A DNA stretch of 7,130 bases from an uncultured Rickettsiales bacterium. Its GTDB lineage: Bacteria > Pseudomonadota > Alphaproteobacteria > Rickettsiales > Deianiraeaceae. Under the pieces are notes generated by a model. That model saw only the letters and a program-made list of their open reading frames with translations. It did not search any database and was not told where the DNA came from. The position numbers and the translations under genes are program-made. Position 1 is the first letter of the stretch. The number at the start of each line of letters is the position of its first letter. Where the stretch lies: NCBI GenBank assembly GCA_946544555.1, contig CAMNMI010000046.1, forward strand, positions 1-7,130, given 5' to 3'. Positions 1 to 6,180 of the stretch are shown piece by piece.

Positions 1-50
1 TGCCGACCGCCTCCGCCCTTGACAAGTCAAGGCCTGCGGCCGCGCAGAAA
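1..50. repeat. GC-rich inverted repeat at the left edge
   Basis: A GC-rich patch sits in otherwise AT-rich intergenic DNA. It contains the perfect 16-base inverted repeat CCTTGACAAGTCAAGG at 17-32, followed by the palindromic octamer GCGGCCGC at 36-43. It lies downstream of the minus-strand tail gene. The arms could fold as a 6-bp stem with a CAAG loop. No T-run follows on either strand in the right orientation, so it is not a standard intrinsic terminator. It may be an interspersed GC-rich palindromic element like the one at 3591-3690, although the two do not share an obvious long sequence. The left end is cut by the window. Confidence 0.45.
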
Positions 51-80
51 AAAAACACTTATTTTTAAAAACACTTATTT
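51..80. repeat. 14-base tandem direct repeat
   Basis: The 14-mer AAAAACACTTATTT occurs at 51-64 and again at 67-80, a period of 16 bases. The 10-mer GCGCAGAAAA also occurs twice nearby, at 42-51 and 96-105, flanking the pair. The segment is non-coding. It could be a remnant of local duplication; no function can be read from it. Confidence 0.5.
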
Positions 81-94
81 CTCTTAAATCTCTT

Positions 95-121
95 GGCGCA
101 GAAAACTACGGTGTTCGCGCC
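95..121 (-). terminator. Hairpin at the 3' end of the tail gene (weak terminator or 3' stabiliser)
   Basis: Arms GGCGC (95-99) and GCGCC (117-121) pair. The stem continues inward after a bulged A at 100 with GAA (101-103) against TTC (114-116), then one mismatch, then AC against GT, closing a TACG loop. It touches the last base of the stop codon of the minus-strand gene. On that strand it is followed by a purine-rich stretch and not by a T-run, so termination would be weak. It could equally protect the mRNA 3' end. Confidence 0.35.
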
Positions 122-1248
122 TACCTCACCAAAATAAACACATTCACACAAATCGCAGGTGGTTGAACCGTTGTGCTATTTCCGTAGATTTGATTACTTT
201 CTGATGCGTCGAAAATGGCTTTCTTAATACAGTTAGCATTTGCAGCACCAGTTGATTTCATGGTATTACCACTTTCGGCTTGTGATGATGAAAAACATCC
301 ATCAACATAAGAAATTCCTGTTGAATAAGTTAATCCACTTATTCCTCCAGGTTGTAAGCTACCAGTAATATTCGGCAATCCAGCAGCTAAAGTAGAGTTC
401 AAATTGCCGTCTGCACCCCACATGGTTTTGTTCCTGAAATCTGGAAGGTTAAATGTTGTAGAACTATCGCCTACGCCAAATGATGTGCCAATAAGTGCAA
501 AAAGTTCCGAATATTCTGTTCTGCTAATCGCCCTTCCATTGCAAATAAACCAGTTGTCATGATCGGCAGTTTGTGCGGACATTTTATAATCTCCAACCAC
601 GTTTGAAGATGCACTTATTACTCCTCCACCACTACCACCAGATGGAATATTTGCAATCAATGTATTAACCTCTGTTTTACTGTATGTTTCTGCCTTATTA
701 TAATAATTACTCAAATCTGTCGGTTGAATGTTTGCAATGTCATCTTCAATGTCATCAATCATGTCGTCAACCTCGCTCTTCGTGTATGTCTCGCTCTTGG
801 AATATACATTCAAGTTGCTCCGCGCTGTTTCTTTGTTAGACAGGTCATTAAGGTTGCTTGCCTTTTGCATGTATCCACTCAAATCAATGTTTCCTGAACC
901 ACCTGAAATTACTTGGCTTGCGCCACCGGTGCTAAATTCTTGCCATGCTGTGCCATCAAAATAGTAGAACTTTCCCTCATCCTGCAAATACGCAATTTTA
1001 CCAGTTGTGGGCTCATAAAACTGCCACCCTAAATTGGTGTCATACCATACAATTTGTCCCTCCTTGTCTGCCAACAATTCATCTTCATTTTCGTCTATAA
1101 GATACAATTTTCCTGTCTCCGCATCCTCATGGTCGTCTATTCTGGACGCCACAGACAGAGTTTCAAGCTTATCAATTTTGTCAAAATTCCCATTTATTTG
1201 CTCCTCAAATGAGCCATTTTGGTAGATATAATTAAAGTTCATTGTCAT
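121..1248 (-). CDS. Phage tail-collar domain protein with DUF2793-like N-terminus
   Basis: This is a predicted 375-residue tail fibre or collar protein. Residues about 28-107 resemble DUF2793, a domain seen in phage and gene-transfer-agent regions of Alphaproteobacteria: a GKLYLID-like strand, then GWQFYEP, then YYFDGTAWQEF. Residues 133-200 hold spacer repeats typical of tail fibres, a DLSNKETARSNLNV segment followed by two copies of a YSKxETYxKxEVxxxI motif (149-164 and 183-198). A glycine-rich linker (203-209) leads into a tail-collar domain at about 215-290 (ICNGRAISRTEYSELFALIGT, then FNLPDFRNKTMWG). The C-terminus has the usual VQPPAICVNVFI ending. The start is ATG at 1248; a second ATG two codons later (1242) is equally possible, and neither has a clear ribosome site. 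No other phage gene is visible, so this is either a solitary receptor-binding or tail gene or the edge of a prophage or gene-transfer-agent locus lying to the left. Domain calls are by motif recognition; the collar call is firm and the DUF2793 call moderately so. Confidence 0.85.
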   Translation of the reverse strand: MTMNFNYIYQNGSFEEQINGNFDKIDKLETLSVASRIDDHEDAETGKLYLIDENEDELLADKEGQIVWYDTNLGWQFYEPTTGKIAYLQDEGKFYYFDGTAWQEFSTGGASQVISGGSGNIDLSGYMQKASNLNDLSNKETARSNLNVYSKSETYTKSEVDDMIDDIEDDIANIQPTDLSNYYNKAETYSKTEVNTLIANIPSGGSGGGVISASSNVVGDYKMSAQTADHDNWFICNGRAISRTEYSELFALIGTSFGVGDSSTTFNLPDFRNKTMWGADGNLNSTLAAGLPNITGSLQPGGISGLTYSTGISYVDGCFSSSQAESGNTMKSTGAANANCIKKAIFDASESNQIYGNSTTVQPPAICVNVFILVR

Positions 1249-1297
1249 AAATTTTGTAGCAGTTTTTACGCTTTTTTTCTGTGTGGAAGTAAAAAAC

Positions 1298-1330
1298 TTG
1301 ACAATTATTTTTTAGAGAATTTCAAGGTGG
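1298..1330 (+). promoter_or_regulatory. -35-like box and ribosome site upstream of the DsbA-family gene
   Basis: A perfect TTGACA lies at 1298-1303 in the divergent spacer between the tail gene and the DsbA-family gene. No good -10 hexamer follows at 16-18 bases, so the promoter call is weak. The purine-rich AAGGTGG at 1324-1330 lies 12 bases before the ATG at 1343. It is the only convincing Shine-Dalgarno-like site in the window and supports that start. Confidence 0.4.
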
Positions 1331-1342
1331 CGATTTTTATTT

Positions 1343-2095
1343 ATGGTGAAAAAAGCTTTGAAAAAAATATTGGATCCAAAAAACAGCAATGTTAAAAACG
1401 TTTTGGTTGTTGTTTTGATTTCTGCAATCGTGTCTTTTGTTGTTAATAAAGTAACAATTGCATCAAACATTAGAAGTGCAGTTGAAAAAGATGTTGATAT
1501 TATAATTAAACCTATTGAAAAAGGCATGAAAGAAAAACAGGAAAAAGCACAAAGAGAAGCACAAGAATTAGCTACAAAAAAAGGTCCTGAAATGGCTAAA
1601 AAGATGGCTACAAAAGAAGGCAATCCAGTCCTTGGAAATAAAAATGGTTCAAAAGTTGTGGTTGAATTCTTTGACTATGCTTGCGGACACTGCAAAAGAG
1701 AGGCTATGGAATTGGAAAAATTGATAAAAGAAGACAAAGATGTTAAAGTTGTCTTGGCCGACTTACCAATCTTGTCGCAGCAATCATTAACAGCGGCACA
1801 AATTGGTGTCTACATCTACAAAGTTAACCAAAAGAAATTTGCTGACTATTATGTTGCAGTTGCAAAGAGAAATGTTGACCCTGCTTCATTGAAGTCAATC
1901 GTCAAATCACTCGGTTTTGGTGAAGACATCATCAAAAAAGCAGAAGAGGATAAAGATGTTCGTAGTGTAATTGAAGGCAACTATGAGGCAGCCAAGGAAC
2001 TCAACATCCAAGGCACACCAGCGTTGTTGGTTGGCAACAAGTTTGTCGGAGGAATGATTTCTGGCAATGACATCAAAGCAATGCTTAACAGATAA
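1343..2095 (+). CDS. Membrane-anchored DsbA-family thiol:disulfide protein
   Basis: This 250-residue protein has a basic N-terminus, one hydrophobic segment at about 19-37 that should act as a signal anchor, a charged helical stretch at about 45-90 (rich in K, E and Q), and a DsbA-type thioredoxin fold from about 94 to the end. The redox motif is Cys114-Gly-His-Cys117, inside VEFFDYACGHCKREAMEL. The cis-proline loop is Gly224-Thr-Pro226. The NPVLGN lead-in and EFFDY strand match bacterial DsbA-family proteins of the Com1/DsbA-like type. The catalytic domain would face the periplasm and exchange disulfides in exported proteins. Whether it acts as oxidase or isomerase cannot be told, although CGHC is seen in both DsbA-like and related proteins. 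It is complete in length. murE starts 5 bases after its stop, so the two may be co-transcribed. No partner DsbB is visible. Confidence 0.85.
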   Translation: MVKKALKKILDPKNSNVKNVLVVVLISAIVSFVVNKVTIASNIRSAVEKDVDIIIKPIEKGMKEKQEKAQREAQELATKKGPEMAKKMATKEGNPVLGNKNGSKVVVEFFDYACGHCKREAMELEKLIKEDKDVKVVLADLPILSQQSLTAAQIGVYIYKVNQKKFADYYVAVAKRNVDPASLKSIVKSLGFGEDIIKKAEEDKDVRSVIEGNYEAAKELNIQGTPALLVGNKFVGGMISGNDIKAMLNR

Positions 2096-2100
2096 TCTTT

Positions 2101-3588
2101 GTGAATAAGAAAAACATTAAAACGAACACAAAGCACGTTGCCTCTGGCGACGTGTTTTTTTGTTGTTTAAAGGCCGAACAATTTTTGACTGTTGATGTCC
2201 TTGAAAAGGCATCAGAAGTTTATGTTGAGAGTGGCTTTTTTGATAGAAATGGTGGTTTTGCTGATTACAAAAACAAGATAATTGAAACATCAAACTTTAA
2301 TCAAGATTTGCTGGCTGTGCTTAAAAAGACATATCAAATTCCGTCAAATGTCATGGCCATCACCGGCACAAAAGGAAAAACTTCAACAAGCTGGTTTGTC
2401 ATGCAAATACTGGGGCTGTGTGGCATAAAATGCGGGTATGTTGGCACTATCGGGGCATACATTTTTGATGGAACAATATGCCAAAAACTCAATACCGAGG
2501 ACACACTAACGACCCCAGCGATTGACGATTTGTATCGCTTTTTTGATGAGATGGTGCAACAAAACGTGCAGCATGTTATCTTTGAGGCATCCAGTCATGC
2601 GCTGGAACAGAGCAGGTTCGGCGACATGCATGTCAATGTGGCGGCCTTTACCAACCTAAGCCAAGACCATCTTGACTACCATAAAACTATGGATAATTAT
2701 TTCAATGCCAAGACCCTGCTATTCAAGCATCATCAGGCCGCGGGCGATGTGGCAATTTTGAATATTGACGATGGCAATTTTGACAAACTAAAATCAATCT
2801 GCGAGGACAAAAAAATATCAACATTTGAGGTTGGCGGCTATGGTAAAGACATCAAAATATTATCAACAAGCCAGCATATTGATGGGCAGGATGTGGAGCT
2901 GGAAATCAATGGCACCAAGTTTGCCTTTCGGACAGACATTCTCGGGAGCTTTCAAGTGCAGAATTTATCCATGGCTATGGCCTTTGCAATCAATTGTGGG
3001 GTGTCGGCAGACAAGATTATGTCTGTTGTGCCAGATGTAAAAGCTCCTCTCGGGCGCATGCAAAGGGTAGCAAATGAACACATTTTTGTTGATTACGCAC
3101 ACACACAGAAGTCGCTGGAAGAGAGCTTAAAATTGCTGAAATCACTGTATGAAAAGGTCATTGTTGTGTTTGGTTGTGGAGGCAATCGTGACAAGCAAAA
3201 GCGTCCGCTGATGTTTGAGGTGGCTAATTTGCTTGCTGATGAGGTGGTCGTCACGAGCGACAATCCGCGATTTGAGGTGCCATCGGAAATAATTAAGGAC
3301 ATCACGTGTTTTTATTTTGATGAGGAAAATCCGTTGCGGGATGATCAGTTTGTTCTGGATGAAATGGCGAAACTGCATGATAGATATGCTAAAACAGCAG
3401 GTAAAGTGGTTGTGATTGAGGATAGGAGAGAAGCTATCAAGTTTGCTGTGAATGAATATTATTGCATGAAAAATGATACCAAAGTTTGTCTACTGATTGC
3501 TGGCAAAGGACATGAGAACTATCAGATTTTGGGTGATAAAAAGCACCATTTTGATGATGTTGAGGAGGTTGAGAATGTATTGAAATAG
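2101..3588 (+). CDS. murE: UDP-N-acetylmuramoyl-tripeptide synthetase (MurE), probably meso-diaminopimelate-adding
   Basis: This cytoplasmic ATP-dependent ligase adds the third residue of the peptidoglycan stem peptide to UDP-MurNAc-L-Ala-D-Glu. All three Mur ligase domains are present in 495 residues, the usual length. The ATP loop is GTKGKTS (89-95). A TTP motif and the EASSHALEQSR segment (162-172) follow, and Lys204 in the YFNAKTLLF motif is the expected carbamylated lysine. FVDYAHTQKSLEESL and FGCGGNRDKQKRP mark the C-terminal domain. DNPR (387-390) is the motif tied to meso-diaminopimelate selection, and GKGHE (468-472) is also present. The start is GTG at 2101 with no Shine-Dalgarno site, 5 bases after the upstream stop, which suggests translational coupling. 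I keep this start because residues 9-20 (NTKHVASGDVFF) align with the conserved DSR-V-GDLF segment of MurE. The N-terminal domain is diverged: Asn-Thr replaces the usual Asp-Ser, and the G-x-DG loop after it is shortened. A terminator-like hairpin overlaps codons 12-21. Confidence 0.95.
   Translation: MNKKNIKTNTKHVASGDVFFCCLKAEQFLTVDVLEKASEVYVESGFFDRNGGFADYKNKIIETSNFNQDLLAVLKKTYQIPSNVMAITGTKGKTSTSWFVMQILGLCGIKCGYVGTIGAYIFDGTICQKLNTEDTLTTPAIDDLYRFFDEMVQQNVQHVIFEASSHALEQSRFGDMHVNVAAFTNLSQDHLDYHKTMDNYFNAKTLLFKHHQAAGDVAILNIDDGNFDKLKSICEDKKISTFEVGGYGKDIKILSTSQHIDGQDVELEINGTKFAFRTDILGSFQVQNLSMAMAFAINCGVSADKIMSVVPDVKAPLGRMQRVANEHIFVDYAHTQKSLEESLKLLKSLYEKVIVVFGCGGNRDKQKRPLMFEVANLLADEVVVTSDNPRFEVPSEIIKDITCFYFDEENPLRDDQFVLDEMAKLHDRYAKTAGKVVVIEDRREAIKFAVNEYYCMKNDTKVCLLIAGKGHENYQILGDKKHHFDDVEEVENVLK
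2134..2161 (+). terminator. Terminator-shaped hairpin inside the start of murE (possible attenuator)
   Basis: The arms CACGTTGCC (2134-2142) and GGCGACGTG (2146-2154) pair over 9 positions, with one G-U wobble and a 3-base TCT loop. Seven T residues (2155-2161) follow at once. This is the shape of a rho-independent terminator, 38 bases after the DsbA-family stop codon, but it lies within codons 12-21 of murE and encodes conserved residues. It could end most dsbA transcripts while leaving some to read into murE. A ribosome starting at the GTG would cover it and allow read-through. The structure is seen directly; the regulatory role is inferred. Confidence 0.55.
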
Positions 3589-3590
3589 TT

Positions 3591-3690
3591 GGATGCGCGG
3601 CGCGGAGCGCATTTGGCCGCCGAGCGCAGCGAGGAGGAGCGTAGCGGTGCCAAATGGCGATGGCGTGGCCTCGGGCAGCGCAACACAAAT
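3591..3690. repeat. GC-rich palindromic repeat element between convergent genes
   Basis: A roughly 90-base stretch of very high GC fills the spacer between the ends of murE and the minus-strand nuclease gene. It contains a perfect 6-base inverted repeat, ATGCGC (3593-3598) with GCGCAT (3607-3612). It also contains a second, 8-base one, CATTTGGC (3610-3617) with GCCAAATG (3649-3656), whose arms extend outward as CGC/GCG with one bulged base. Between those arms lie two near-identical decamers, GAGCGCAGCG (3622-3631) and GAGCGTAGCG (3637-3646). No T-run follows. Its place and fold suggest an interspersed palindromic element or a bidirectional 3'-end structure. I see no coding potential in it. 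Confidence 0.6.
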
Positions 3691-3703
3691 AAATAAAGTG
3701 ATG

Positions 3704-4960
3704 TCAACAAATAAACCCCTTCTGCCGTGAAAAATGCTTGTTTTCAATGAAGCGGTTGTCGCTGAACTGTTTGGCCTGATTAATGTAGACCATGCGTTCA
3801 GAATTTGGCTGGTTGTTGTCGAAGAAATATTGCAACAGGTTCTCCAAATAGTCCTGCACCAAACCAAGCATGCTTGTCCTGATTTCTGTCCTTTTCATAC
3901 CACCGTCTTCCAAGTTTTGCTTGCCAGTGAGTCCTAAATACTGCATTTCTGACACAGTATAGCCATCAAAATTGCCGTATTGCGTGGCCAAAATGGCGAT
4001 AATCGCAAGCTGTGTGTGGCGACCATAAATCTCATCGTTATTGTTCGGCGCAGTGCCTGTTTTGTAATCATAAATCCACAAAAGCTTGTTTTGATTGTCA
4101 ACTTCAATACGGTCGGCAATGGCAATAATTTCAATGCCATATTTGTCAAATTTGTGAGACAAATACTGCTCGCAAAGCACATCTCGGCCACTTAAAAATG
4201 CCTCACGTTCAAGCTGAACCGATGCCTTGGCCGTATTGCAAATCTTCTGCCAAATAAAACCAGAAACCTCAATTCCTTCTGCCATCAAATAGTCATTGGC
4301 AACCTTTAAAAAGAGATCCTCATTCATCTTGGCAAGATTGTCCTCACGAGATAAATTGAAATGCCTGATTTGGCTACATTTTTGCGTAAAAAGCTGCAAG
4401 ATTTTATGCATCAGCGTCCCATAAAGCCGCGCATCAATGTTGGTTTCCCAGTCATCAATGGACTTCAAATCAAGCACCTTGTCCGTAAAAAACTGGTATG
4501 GATTGCTTGTCAACATTGCAATTCCCTGCGTTGGCGAGAGTGTCAGCTTCTTGGTTTTGAAATCAGCATTATCAAATGTCAGTTGCCTGTCAGGGCTCTT
4601 TTTTAGCTTCTCCTCCGCAAGTTTAATCTCTTTTTGTGCCTGCGTAATAAATTGCGCAACATCAAAATCGGCATTACCAAACTCTGCAATTTTCAAGAAT
4701 ACTGCAAACTTTTCTTTACATGCATTATCCAATTCAATAACTTTTTTGACATCTGAAAAGCTTTGCAACCTGTAATCATTTGTGCGTAAAAATTCAACTT
4801 CAAATTCCTGCAAAAGACCAAACAGCTTTGTCTTGCGCATCAGTAAATCCAGAAAAGTTGCAAAATCTTGAACATCAAAATCAGAAAGCAAGTTTGCAAC
4901 CAAATGCTCCACAGCAGATTGCAAATTTGCCTTATCATTCTTGTTCTTTGCAACCTGCAT
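3704..4960 (-). CDS. PD-(D/E)XK nuclease, AddB-like C-terminal portion
   Basis: This 418-residue protein has a RecB/AddB-type nuclease domain at about 138-400. The family's key residues are all visible: G181-x-x-x-H185 (GTLMH), Asp283 (AIADRIE), Asp298-Tyr-Lys300 (IYDYKTG) and Gln317 (HTQLAI). The LSPTQGIAMLTSNPYQFFTD lead-in (141-160) and the later SEMQYLGLTG strand resemble the end of alphaproteobacterial AddB, the helicase-nuclease subunit that processes broken DNA ends. Full AddB is about 1000 residues, and here no helicase-like part precedes the nuclease. Residues 1-135 are charged, helical and unassigned. The ATG at 4960 is the only start in this frame, since a TGA lies 10 codons upstream, and it has no Shine-Dalgarno site. 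The gene begins 5 bases after the stop of the membrane-protein gene, so the two are probably one transcript. With all catalytic residues kept, it looks functional as a nuclease. It is either a truncated addB or a free-standing relative; I cannot decide which. Confidence 0.75.
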   Translation of the reverse strand: MQVAKNKNDKANLQSAVEHLVANLLSDFDVQDFATFLDLLMRKTKLFGLLQEFEVEFLRTNDYRLQSFSDVKKVIELDNACKEKFAVFLKIAEFGNADFDVAQFITQAQKEIKLAEEKLKKSPDRQLTFDNADFKTKKLTLSPTQGIAMLTSNPYQFFTDKVLDLKSIDDWETNIDARLYGTLMHKILQLFTQKCSQIRHFNLSREDNLAKMNEDLFLKVANDYLMAEGIEVSGFIWQKICNTAKASVQLEREAFLSGRDVLCEQYLSHKFDKYGIEIIAIADRIEVDNQNKLLWIYDYKTGTAPNNNDEIYGRHTQLAIIAILATQYGNFDGYTVSEMQYLGLTGKQNLEDGGMKRTEIRTSMLGLVQDYLENLLQYFFDNNQPNSERMVYINQAKQFSDNRFIENKHFSRQKGFIC

Positions 4961-4965
4961 AAATA

Positions 4966-6033
4966 TTACATAGCGCCAGCTGGCTTCTCACCGTTATTTG
5001 GAGTATTTCCCTGCAACACAGTCGTCATAAATGAGAACATCTGCGTCATGCGCTCTATCAGTCCCTGCACCGCTCCACCAATAACTTGAACATCATTTTG
5101 CAATTCCTTGATGCTCTGGTTCATTATCTCATTTTGCTGTTTAACTGTTGTTTCAATGGTATTGACTTTATCTGTTAAATTTGTCTGCAATTCAACCTGT
5201 TTTGTAGCAACATTTGCCAGCTCAGTAATCTTCTCTATGTTCTGCTTTTCCTGCTTGATATTCTCGGCCAGGGCATCAACCGCTTGCTTCTCAGTGGATT
5301 GCTCTTCTTTATTATTTACCGCCTCAACAACGTTCCACTTAGTCTGCTCTTCCACTGCGGTTTCCGCCACAATGTCTTCCTCTTTGGTCGCCTCTTGTTT
5401 ATCTTTTTTTATTTCCTCTCTTGTTTCAATAGGTGTAATAGAAATTGTGCTGGCCGGCTCTTTTTTTAGTTCTTCCTTGACAGCTTCATTCACAGATTCC
5501 TTGAATTCTGACTTGATGTTCTTTACTTTAGATATATCATTCGTGCGTCCGCCATAATATATTGGGTCAATCTTGTCTGGCGAGAAGTTTTTAATTTCAT
5601 TTTTCAGTGCCTCAACCTCATCCATAGTATTTTTCGCATCATCAATGACTTGATCAACTTTTTTATATCCAATAATATCATTTATTGAACTGTTTTTTAT
5701 GCCTCGTTCTACGACTTTTATGTTGTTTATTTCACGTGCTGATGGCTGTGCTATAAATGCACCGATAATCAGTAAAATAGACATCAAAACCAATATTCTT
5801 AACGTCCAAGGAGTAAATAAAATAGAATGCCCAGCGGTGAAAAAAGCCACTAACATGCTGACAATGATTGCCAAGACCACCACCGACGAGTAAATCATCA
5901 CAACTGTATTAAACCATCTGTCCTTTGATAACAAGCATATTGCGAAGAACGACAGTAATAAATACGCCGAAATCATAGCAAGTGTGCTGGCACTACCAAA
6001 TGGTGTGTTTTGAATTACAGATAAAAATGACAT
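4966..6033 (-). CDS. Membrane protein with three N-terminal helices and a coiled-coil tail, function unknown
   Basis: I do not recognise a family for this 355-residue protein. Three hydrophobic segments lie at about 17-36, 43-67 and 75-95. After them the chain is polar to the end: a KE-rich low-complexity region (about 125-250), then a long predicted coiled coil (about 250-340) with heptad-like I/V/L spacing and many Q, N and E residues. It ends with a short PNNGEKPAGAM tail. The plan is that of a membrane-anchored scaffold whose long tail most likely sits in the cytoplasm. No enzyme motif is visible. The start ATG at 6033 has a pyrimidine-rich stretch in place of a Shine-Dalgarno site; Met20 is an alternative but would cut into the first helix. 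A good TTGACA promoter lies just upstream. The nuclease gene follows after 5 bases, suggesting co-transcription, but no shared function can be claimed. Confidence 0.75.
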   Translation of the reverse strand: MSFLSVIQNTPFGSASTLAMISAYLLLSFFAICLLSKDRWFNTVVMIYSSVVVLAIIVSMLVAFFTAGHSILFTPWTLRILVLMSILLIIGAFIAQPSAREINNIKVVERGIKNSSINDIIGYKKVDQVIDDAKNTMDEVEALKNEIKNFSPDKIDPIYYGGRTNDISKVKNIKSEFKESVNEAVKEELKKEPASTISITPIETREEIKKDKQEATKEEDIVAETAVEEQTKWNVVEAVNNKEEQSTEKQAVDALAENIKQEKQNIEKITELANVATKQVELQTNLTDKVNTIETTVKQQNEIMNQSIKELQNDVQVIGGAVQGLIERMTQMFSFMTTVLQGNTPNNGEKPAGAM

Positions 6034-6055
6034 AAAGAAGGGATTAACACTTATA

Positions 6056-6083
6056 CATATAGAATGCGTTTTTAATTTGTCAA
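6056..6083 (-). promoter_or_regulatory. Promoter for the membrane protein and nuclease genes
   Basis: Read on the minus strand, TTGACA (6083-6078) is followed after 16 bases by TATATG (6061-6056), a fair match to a sigma-70-type promoter. Transcription would start near 6049, leaving a leader of about 16 bases before the ATG at 6033. The hexamers are seen directly; activity is inferred. Confidence 0.5.
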
Positions 6084-6137
6084 GGGTTGCGTTTTTAAAT
6101 AATTGATAAATTTTTTTATAAAAATTGACAAATTTAA
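6071..6137. promoter_or_regulatory. 13-base imperfect inverted repeat joining two divergent promoters
   Basis: TTTAATTTGTCAA at 6071-6083 and TTGACAAATTTAA at 6125-6137 are inverted copies with 12 of 13 bases matching. Each contains the -35 box of one of the two divergent promoters. A third, near-direct copy, TTGATAAATTT, lies at 6103-6113, 22 bases before the right arm. This could be a shared operator for one regulator, or just similar extended -35 regions in AT-rich DNA. Confidence 0.35.
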
Positions 6138-6150
6138 TTATTTTTATAAT
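6125..6150 (+). promoter_or_regulatory. Possible promoter of the right-edge gene
   Basis: A perfect TTGACA (6125-6130) is followed by a perfect TATAAT (6145-6150), but the 14-base spacer is shorter than the usual 16-18. The ATG at 6181 lies 30 bases after the -10 box. No Shine-Dalgarno site is visible between them; the leader is almost all T and A. The two perfect hexamers may be chance in such AT-rich DNA. Confidence 0.4.
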
Positions 6151-6180
6151 CTATTAATAGAGTTTTTTTTAATTTTAGAT

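Noticed and set aside
36..43. GCGGCCGC as a cloning-vector remnant
   Set aside because: It is an ordinary 8-base palindrome within a GC-rich patch, and no vector-like sequence surrounds it.
51..80. Start of a CRISPR array
   Set aside because: Only two 14-base copies with a 2-base gap; repeats and spacers of CRISPR length are absent.
728..964. Plus-strand open frame opposite the tail gene
   Set aside because: It lies wholly antisense to a well-supported coding region, has biased serine-rich composition typical of a reverse-strand shadow, and has no domain signal.
2101..2164. murE starting downstream of the hairpin, leaving a normal dsbA terminator
   Set aside because: The next in-frame ATG is codon 85, which would remove the conserved V-x-x-GDxF segment; TTG at codon 29 would also lose it.
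5108..5557. Plus-strand 149-codon open frame opposite the membrane-protein gene
   Set aside because: Its Ser, Phe and Cys-rich content mirrors the KE-rich and Q-rich coding strand; there is no ribosome site or recognisable domain.
4966..6033. Membrane coiled-coil protein read as RmuC or a known defence scaffold
   Set aside because: RmuC has one N-terminal helix and its own nuclease domain after the coiled coil; neither is seen here. No recognised defence motif is present.
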